A DNA stretch of 64,000 nt from Fallopia convolvulus (Eukaryota; Streptophyta; Magnoliopsida; Caryophyllales; Polygonaceae), in contig OZ024719.1 of assembly GCA_964016875.1 (NCBI GenBank), forward strand, positions 65,605,224-65,669,223. The letters are read 5' to 3'. Positions 55,394 through 64,000 of the stretch are shown in pieces. The notes below the pieces were generated by a model that saw only the letters and a program-made list of their open reading frames with translations, made no database searches and had not been told where the DNA came from. Numbering within the stretch: the stretch's first letter is position 1; the number at the start of each line of letters is the position of its first letter. A program made the position numbers and the translations under genes.

Positions 55394-55917
55394 GCCACAC
55401 ACTTTGAAAAAGTCACAAAAATATCCAAGATAAAACTACATAATGAAGCCCAAACTTTAAGCTAAGCACCAAATACGGCTCATGGTGTCGAAAGCATCCA
55501 CGAAGGGCTCTCGACACTTAGATGATTCAAGATACCTTTCATGGGCGTTCTTGGTGGCGTTGTTACTCATTTGATGAGTATGAGGCTCTCCTAAAAGATA
55601 GCCCAATGGAATTTGAGAAGTGCTTGACGGAGATGGCTTAACATCACCACCCGACACTTGCTCACTTGGCACCGACGCGTCATCGGCGTCAGTGCGGTTT
55701 CTAGCTTGTTTTCTTGCTATGATGGATCAGAATCACATCACTCGGGTTTGCTTACTCTGATGCAACAAGATGGTCTAAAGCGATCACTTATTTTTCAGTG
55801 GACTCTTTCTTTATGAAAAATAAATGAAACTACGGAGTAGTTTATTTTAATTTTCTCTCTAGATATATTCACCTAAAAAACACTGAAAATATATTATTAT
55901 TTTTCCAATTTCCTAAT

Positions 55918-55946
55918 ATGGCTTCTCATCGGCGATGAGAAGCCAT
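55918..55946. repeat. 29-bp palindrome at the pseudogene breakpoint
   Basis: ATGGCTTCTCATCG, one G, then CGATGAGAAGCCAT: 14-bp perfect arms. The 12-mer GGCTTCTCATCG also occurs in the adjacent exon fragment (55997-56008). It lies directly before the point where similarity to the first reductase gene begins. Confidence 0.9.
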
Positions 55947-55948
55947 CG

Positions 55949-57448
55949 CAAACAACGGCGATGCCTTTTCTGAGGACGTTGCCGATTACGCCGTAGGGCT
56001 TCTCATCGACGTTCTCAGAAAAATTTCTGACGGCGATCGGTTCGTTCGGGCCAAATCTTGGCCTGAAATCGGAGATTTCCCCCTCGGATCCAAGGTAATA
56101 GCATTAATTTTTCTGCAAATGTCCAAGAGGTGAACTCTGTCAACATTCATAGATGGCCAAGCAGCACCAATACATAGAAAATCTGTATGAAATCTGTAGA
56201 TTCAGGTGCGCTTTATGCATCACAGATAGCGGTAGAGTCTCTAGTAGACATACTTTAATGGTCAAACTGAGTTATATGATTACTTCATTTCTGATGTTGC
56301 TGTTGTTACTTTTGCTGAAACGTTGATTGATCACTGAAATCTGAAATACATGTAAGATTATCACAATATTCTCAAGGTAATTGATATGGTAGCAATTTGT
56401 TAATGATCTATCTCTGTTTAGTCCTCTTTTTCAGTACTTTTTAGCAATGAACTCCTTTAAACCTTTGTTAATGAACTTCTCCACATAACTATTAGCCAAC
56501 AAGAGAATCATAAGATATGCTGGTTGTTGCTTCATAGATGGAATTATGTTAAGTTCTGTTGTTATTGTTGCTGAACTGTTGATTGATGACTGGATTATGA
56601 AATATAAAGTAAGATTATCATGCTTTGCTTAAGGTAATTGATTAGTCATTCCCATGGCCTCACCCTATCTATGTTTCAATACTCTCTAGTAATGAACTTC
56701 TTTTCACCTTTTCCAGTGAACTTTGCCCATAGCAGCTAAGCTTGGCTAGCAAACTCCTAATTAAAGTTGTTTAAACATCACAAGTAACTTGTACCCACTT
56801 ATAATGGGAAGAAGAAACGGAGCCTATCTGCTTCATATATCAATGTTGTTACTCTGCAAGAAAAATCATGAGATATATATGGCTGGTTTGGTTGCCTTTT
56901 CCCGCACTCCTCCATCTTTGCAGATAAGAGGAAAGAGAACCGGAATCGTCGGTCTGGGAAATATCGGATCATTGGTAGCCAAGAGGCTCGTCGCTTTCGG
57001 ATGCAAGGTCTCATACAACTCAAGAAACAAGAAACCCTCTTCACCATATCCATACTACAACAACATCCTGGACCTAGCTCGGGAGAGCGATGTTCTCATC
57101 CTCTGCTGCTCATTAAATGAACAAACCCACCACATCATCAACAACGACGTCATGTGTGCTTTGGGGGCGCAAGGAGTGATCATAAATGTAGGGCGTGGGG
57201 CCCTGATAGACGAAGAGGAAATGGTGAGGCTTCTGGTGGAAGGCAAGCTTGGCGGAGCAGGACTTGATGTGTTTGAGAACGAACCCGATGTGCCCAAGGA
57301 GCTGTTTGGATTGGACAATGTGGTGATGTCTCCTCATCGAGCTGTTGCTACACCAGAGTCCATCAAGGCTTCCATTGATGTTGTCATGGCTAATTTGGAG
57401 GCTTTCTTTTCAAACAAGCCCTTGCTGTCTCCTGTCCCACTTGAATAA
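55949..57448 (+). pseudogene. 5'-truncated tandem copy of the HPR3/HPPR-type gene
   Basis: Only the last third of exon 1 remains (about 55949-56094, NNGDAFSEDVADYAVGLLID, donor AAG/GTAATA), followed by an 829-bp intron related to that of the first copy and a complete exon 2 (56924-57448). Exon 2 keeps GLGNIG, NVGRGALID, ENEP and SPHRA without any stop. There is no in-frame ATG in the exon-1 fragment. A longer open frame that starts inside the intron at 56789 is an intron-retention artefact, though it would add Met codons ahead of exon 2. The substrate-binding lobe is largely lost, so enzyme activity is not expected; a recruited upstream exon cannot be excluded. Divergence from copy 1 is modest, and the 3' flank is also shared to about 57610. 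Confidence 0.85.
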
Positions 57449-57610
57449 TGTTACTGCAACCGTGTCTTTGTTTTCTGATTCTTATACAAACACGTTCAGC
57501 ACTATCAATTTATGAGTTGATAGATTTGATAAGAGTTCTCTTTGCTCCAAGAAATTAATTTGGCCCAAGCTAGTAATTGGGTCAATCTGATCTTGATTGT
57601 GGAATGTGAA

Positions 57611-58665
57611 TGATTACCAATTAAACGAACATAAGTCAAATCCTAGCTGAAAACAACATCTATACCGTTGTCCGTCCTTGATTACGCAATTCGGGTCTTC
57701 TTGTGGGAAGGGGATCAAGCACACTATTGGGTAAAGCTGAAAATCCCGAAATAGATCAAGTTCTAGATAGAAGTAAAGACCTATGATAGTGGAATTTTCT
57801 TCCTGATTTGCCATTTGACAAGATAAAAAAACGTGACACTACTCTTTGAATATGTGATCATTAATCCTCGTTCGTCCCCATAGTCTTCTCTAGATCATTT
57901 GATTTTCACCATCCACACATGCAAGCTATCGCATAAGCCTGTAAATTGGCTAAAAAGTAAAGAAAGAATGGTAGTTGATTAGCTTCATCTACCATTTATA
58001 TAAACTACTAACCCACTGGCACTGGGTGTTGGTAGTAGTAGCTAGCATTACACATTTGACCGATTGATGGCTTTAATCACAGACTCCTCATATTAGCAAA
58101 ATCTAAGTATACTCCACATAGTTCTAGGCTTCTACGAGTTCTAGCTACACGTCTCTTTCAAATCTCAGAGGACATTACAATCCCCGCAAAATTACACGCA
58201 ACCATTTGACGTGATTGCTTCTTATTCTCTTCTTACAACATCCAGAAGTTATAGAGAACAAGTGTGAGCTATATAGATTGATTATTATTAGCCATCCAAA
58301 CCAGAATAATCATCAAGAAAAAGACAAGATTATTACGGCATTATTAGCAGTTTTATTGATCATCCGAAGGAGGGTAAACACATCAAATTCCAAGCAGGAT
58401 GCAGGGTACAGACACAAGACACATCACCTAGTATTATATGATATTCCCTGCTCTAAACATTGTAGTATATAACTACATTAATGGAAGGAAAAAAAACTGA
58501 AAAAAAAAAAGAATCCACGTTGAGATCGAATCACCAAATTTTAAAGACACTTAGTATACTAGCTTGCTAAAAAAACAAGTGACGGCCAATCACAACTGCA
58601 AACGTTTATCCCCATTCATGACCAAAATACCCCCAACCAAACTCTGGCTGGCCTTTTTGGGTCCT
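57611..58665. other. Intergenic, nothing recognised
   Basis: No gene, splice pattern or repeat boundary seen. The part nearest 58665 presumably includes the 3' UTR of the minus-strand anthocyanidin synthase gene. Confidence 0.5.
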
Positions 58666-60281
<1,616 letters not shown>

Positions 60282-60313
60282 TTATTGGTGTTTAATTTGC
60301 TGGAGGTGTTGGT

Positions 60314-60320
60314 TTATATA
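60314..60320 (-). promoter_or_regulatory. TATA box of the anthocyanidin synthase gene
   Basis: TATATAA on the minus strand, about 115 bp upstream of the ATG at 60200. Confidence 0.65.
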
Positions 60321-60406
60321 GAGTGGAGAGACATATGTAGTACGTTATGGTCAATTTAGGGAGTCAGGAAATGCGAGAATTAGGAGGGCTTTTAGAGTGT
60401 AGTTGT

Positions 60407-60412
60407 CACGTG
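60407..60412 (-). promoter_or_regulatory. G-box CACGTG upstream of anthocyanidin synthase
   Basis: Palindromic CACGTG about 207 bp upstream of the ATG and 87 bp upstream of the TATA box, the usual region for bHLH binding in anthocyanin promoters controlled by MYB-bHLH-WD40 complexes. A CCAACC (minus strand) MYB-like site is at about 60493-60498. Role is inferred from position. Confidence 0.5.
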
Positions 60413-60429
60413 TTAAGGAAGAGTGCAGG

Positions 60430-61489
60430 TGCGTAGCTAGAACAGCGCATGAGTCAATATTGAAAGGTAGCTGAATTTAAATTAGGAGGAATTGAAGGTT
60501 GGAGGGGGCACGGGGATATTTCATTCTACCTTTCTCTAACGGGCCTTCATGGGACTGAATTCTCTATTTTGTAATCCTTCCTAATCGTGAAAGGATTAAC
60601 GGTTTTTATTATTCGTAGCTACTACTAATTCAAGAGAGCTCGGTTGCATTGTGCGCACAATGCAGTTTTGGTACTCAAATTAAAGTGAGTGATCGATAAT
60701 TAATTTTCTACCTAGTAGTGTTAATGAGATCTTTAGATGGATAGGTGTGTGAGGTTGTTAAAATTTAATTTGGCGGGCATGGGAATGACTAAACTTGAAT
60801 ATTTTGATTTTACTCTAGTAGTACGTACACAAAAATGACAATTTGACCGTTTAGGTCTATATTTTCCTATTCGTTGTCAATTGTTATTTGCGTGTCTTCG
60901 TTACACCCTTCCTAATCTATATTTGTATTAGTTGTTTGTCATCCCATAATTACAGTATACGGGTTTTTTAATGAATGTGTCAGTTTTTTTTTGGTCAAGT
61001 GAATGTGTCAGTTTTTAATTGATATATATGTGCTACTTGATCCTAAATTTCCTCTACTTCTCAACTAGAACTCTAGAAGCCCACAGGATTTTCACGGTTT
61101 TGTTTTTAAATAAAATGATTAACCACTAAAATATAGTTAAGGGGTCAGGTGAAGGGATGTTGTTTCATCTTTTTATTTTAGAGTTTTTATCTATGTTTAT
61201 TTTTTTTTATCATAATGTATATTAGAATATTCTAAAATGTAAAAATAAACGTAGATTAAAACTCGGCAGAATACATCAACAGACTTCTGTACTTACATTT
61301 TTTTTCCTATTGGACCCTTGTACTTACATTAAGATTGATATCACCGAAGATTGATATCTTTCTAAATTCTTTTAATATTTCTCATTTTACTTATAAAAGG
61401 AAACATAAGATTTCGTCACAAATCTCTTCGAGATAAAAAAAAAAGTTATCCCACATCAGGATTTATGATAAAATTTGTCCACCATATAA
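60430..61489. other. Upstream intergenic DNA, nothing recognised
   Basis: AT-rich, short open frames only. Contains possible distal promoter sequence of the anthocyanidin synthase gene. Confidence 0.5.
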
Positions 61490-61800
61490 ATTCATGGGTT
61501 ACTCCTCCTATTGTCAATTGATTTTAGGATGAAACCTCATTGGCTTGTGTGTTAGGCCGAACGAGCATATGAGCATGAATGGACGTATCTACCCCCAGGT
61601 TGTGTTGGTAGCCATATATGCGCATGAATGGACGTATGTACCCCAGGTTGTGTTGGTAGTCATATAAATCCATGGGTAAGTTATTCCTCCTATTGCCTAT
61701 TGCCAATTGGTTTTAGGATGGAACCTCATGTGCTTGTGTGTTGGGCCGAACGCGCATATGCGCATGAATGGACGTGTGTACCCCCACGTTGTATCGGCCA
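61490..61800 (+). repeat. Tandem/LTR-like repeats related to the TRIM at 10419
   Basis: The block TTACTCCTCCTATTG..AATTG.TTTTAGGATG.AACC occurs at about 61499 and again at 61681, and the unit GCATGAATGGACGT..GTACCCC occurs three times (about 61573, 61622, 61761). The first block matches the direct repeats of the TRIM-like element. It could be a decayed TRIM or nested solo LTRs. Confidence 0.6.
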
Positions 61801-62361
61801 GCCGAAATTTAACAAAATCTAATAACTTATGCTTTATCCCTTTTTTTTTAAGTATGTGACAAGATAATGTAGAAGTATGACAGTATCATATACAAGACTG
61901 ACAATTTATAATCTAGCTTGGTAGATTTTGACGAAAATCTTAACAAACTAGTATATTTTACCATATCTTTTACTCTCTTTTTTTAATCTTTTTTTCACTT
62001 TTGATTTTTCGTTTCATACATTAAAATCATAACAAATTAATTATTTTACAATATATGTTACATAAATTTATCTTCTTTTTTTCAATTTTTGTTTTCTATT
62101 TAATTCCAAATTGTAAAAATTATTTTAGTTTAAAATTAAAAATATGTAAAAATATTTTGTGTTTTTCTTTATTTTCAATTATAAAGAAAATTGAATTATT
62201 TTAATATTTGTCTAAAATAGGAAAGGGCATGATTTTGAGGTATTTTTTCTATATTTTTAGGCATTTGTGCTACTTTTGGGTATTGATGTAACTTTGAAAT
62301 AAAAAAATAAGACATATTTGCAAAGTGATTTGTAAAATGGGACATGGGGCACTATTTCCTC
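61801..62361. other. AT-rich, nothing recognised
   Basis: Homopolymer-rich sequence without open frames of interest. Confidence 0.5.
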
Positions 62362-62600
62362 TAAAAAATATATTATAAGTTTCAAAATAAATTTTATAAA
62401 TTCTATAAATATAATAAATCAGTCAACCCAACGGGTTTCGGGTTTTAACCCAACGGGTTTTGAGTTTTAACCCAATGGGTTTCGAGTTTCAATCCAACGG
62501 GTTTCAAGTTCTATCGGGTTGAAATTTTCGGGTCTTGATCCCCAAATTTTCGGGCGGTTCAAGTCGGGCTTATAGGTTAGATTAGCTTTTGACAGCTCTA
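62362..62600. mobile_element. Partial hAT MITE, relative of the one at 22372
   Basis: Shares ATAAGTTTCAAAATAAATTT and ATCAGTCAACCCAACGGG with the MITE in the P450 intron and ends TTGACAGCTCTA. The left third is missing, and a CCCAACGGGTTTCGGGTTTTAA unit of about 22 bp is tandemly repeated some four times. Confidence 0.7.
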
Positions 62601-63312
62601 TATATGTGTATATATTATTTTCTTTCGTATTTTATCTATTTTTTTAAATTAATCTAGAAAATATATTTATAGATACATTGAATTCGTAAATTTTAATATA
62701 TATTTTTTTGTTATCACTTTATAATATAAAATTAATCTTGGTCTTTATGAATACATTGAATGTTGTATATAATATCTATAATATATATTTATATAAAAAA
62801 TCATAATTCTTCTATTATAGTTTATCTTTTATATATTTTTTTATAAAAATACGTTTCAAAATTTATACTTATTCTCATTCTTCATAAATAAATAAATTCT
62901 TATAAAAATAATATTTTTAGTATATTTTATGTTTTTCCTGTTTCTAAAATTAATACAAATTTATGATTTATAGTATATGAATGGCATTCTCTAAACCATA
63001 TTCATAAACAAAGTCTATCACATACAAACTTTTAAGTTTATAAGTCAAGATTATGATGCGTGCAATCCTCTTTGGGCTACCCATTCATGTTCACTAAACT
63101 ACTCCATCAAGCTGCTCCCAATACATTTTGATTTGGGATCAAGTTTTACTTTATCATCTTGCTCAAAATAAAAAGTTTCACATTATAATCAATCATAACT
63201 ATTTTCCGTTCGTTCGTGGAGACAATAGTGTGCATGCAACTTAACTAGTCCCTCACCAGCGACCCTAGATACCCGTCGGCCACCACACGGTCAACATTTG
63301 ACCCAATCTATT
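62601..63312. other. AT-rich intergenic, nothing recognised
   Basis: No gene or repeat boundary seen up to the LTR that starts at 63313. Confidence 0.5.
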
Positions 63313-64000
63313 TGTTGAAACAATAGTTGTTTCATGGTTTCTCTTAGTTTTAATGATAACAAACTTAGTAAATATAACTTGCTTTTACATGTAAGTGTTT
63401 CAGGAAAACAGGTACATGGTCACGAGTGAAGGAACATCGTGAGGAACGATGGAGGGAACGAGTGACAGATTTAGGAAGTGCGTCTGAGAAGGAACGCGGC
63501 TTTCTATAAATGGCAAGTTACCTTATCTTCTGCGAGCAATCTTCTACGAAGATTCTACAGCTGTAGGCGGTTGCTTAAGGAGATAAAAGAGAGGATAAGA
63601 TCAATCTTCACACGATCTTATCTTGGGAAATCCGAGATCATTCGGTTTTGGAAAGAATCGACATGGTTGAGGATCCGAAATCACAAACAATCTTTTTCCT
63701 TATTGTGTGGGATTTGTTAAGTGGAATATCAGCGTAATTAGGCAAGAATTACGTGTGAGATCAGACTTGACTTATCTTATAAATAGCTAGGGTTAGCTAG
63801 GGTTAAAGGTGTGGTTTTCGAGTGGTTGAAGACGAAGAACTTGAGAAGAGAGCTTTTCAAGTGTATGAGTGTGTGGCTTTTTCCGGTGAAGAATCCACAA
63901 GTAAGTCAGTAGTTTACTTTCGATTTAGGTTTACGCTTAGGGTTGTAGAAGTCTAGTTGGTTGAACTTCGGTCGGAGCCGTAGTTACCAAGGGAACTTTG
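63313..64000 (+). repeat. LTR of the first Sirevirus family, opposite orientation, cut by the window end
   Basis: Starts TGTTGAAACAATAGTTG and follows the complement of 10205 downwards closely for 688 bp, including the promoter-like TATAAATA at 63779-63786. The rest lies beyond the window, so whether it is a 5' LTR or a solo LTR is unknown. Confidence 0.92.

Noticed and set aside
56789..56923. Open extension upstream of exon 2 of the second reductase copy
   Set aside because: Corresponds to intron sequence that ends in a normal acceptor (TTTGCAG), so it is intron read-through.

Overview
This window is plant nuclear DNA from a eudicot, most likely the order Lamiales and plausibly the mint family. 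The reasons are GT-AG introns, an AT-rich and transposon-dense background, and three specialised-metabolism genes whose visible protein motifs look typical of that group: a CYP76-type cytochrome P450, an HPR3/hydroxyphenylpyruvate-reductase-type dehydrogenase and an anthocyanidin synthase. The order is an inference; no search was run.

Layout. 252-10205 is a nearly complete, young Ty1/copia element of the Sirevirus type on the minus strand: a 918-bp 5' LTR, initiator-Met-tRNA PBS, gag with two zinc knuckles, pol with two in-frame TGA codons, an extra ORF in the 'env' position, a polypurine tract and a truncated 3' LTR. 10206-18740 holds old repeats: a TRIM-like element, a MULE-like TIR element, and a decayed L1-type LINE into which a Pack-MULE with a perfect 9-bp target duplication has inserted. 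21193-25658 is an apparently intact three-exon CYP76 gene with a hAT MITE in intron 1 and a tandem duplication of an exon end in intron 2. 26160-29743 is a decayed copia element (RE1/Ale type). 29744-47171 is a second, decayed Sirevirus with other elements nested in its gag: a 9.1-kb insertion with a 9-bp target duplication (32805-41932) that contains a nearly intact LINE, and a 2.7-kb solo LTR with a 5-bp target duplication (43588-46322) directly after gag codon 5. A Mutator transposase pseudogene (47174-49560) and a small GRF-zinc-finger gene (50227-50656) follow.

51763-57448 carries a complete two-exon HPR3/HPPR-type reductase gene and a second, 5'-truncated tandem copy, separated by a SINE candidate, a CACTA-like fragment and a hAT MITE. 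58666-60200 is an intact two-exon anthocyanidin synthase on the minus strand with TATA and G-box elements. From 63313 a third LTR of the first Sirevirus family enters, in the opposite orientation, and runs off the window.

How the genes relate: the three host genes belong to phenolic and terpenoid metabolism (oxidation by a P450, 2-hydroxyacid reduction, anthocyanidin formation), but they lie tens of kilobases apart among transposons and nothing in the sequence shows that they form a functional cluster. Most of the window is a record of nested insertions; the order of events can be read from target duplications and restored reading frames. The least conventional item is the LINE at 32873-40330, which has two ORFs ahead of its reverse-transcriptase ORF that share a duplicated module of about 65 residues.
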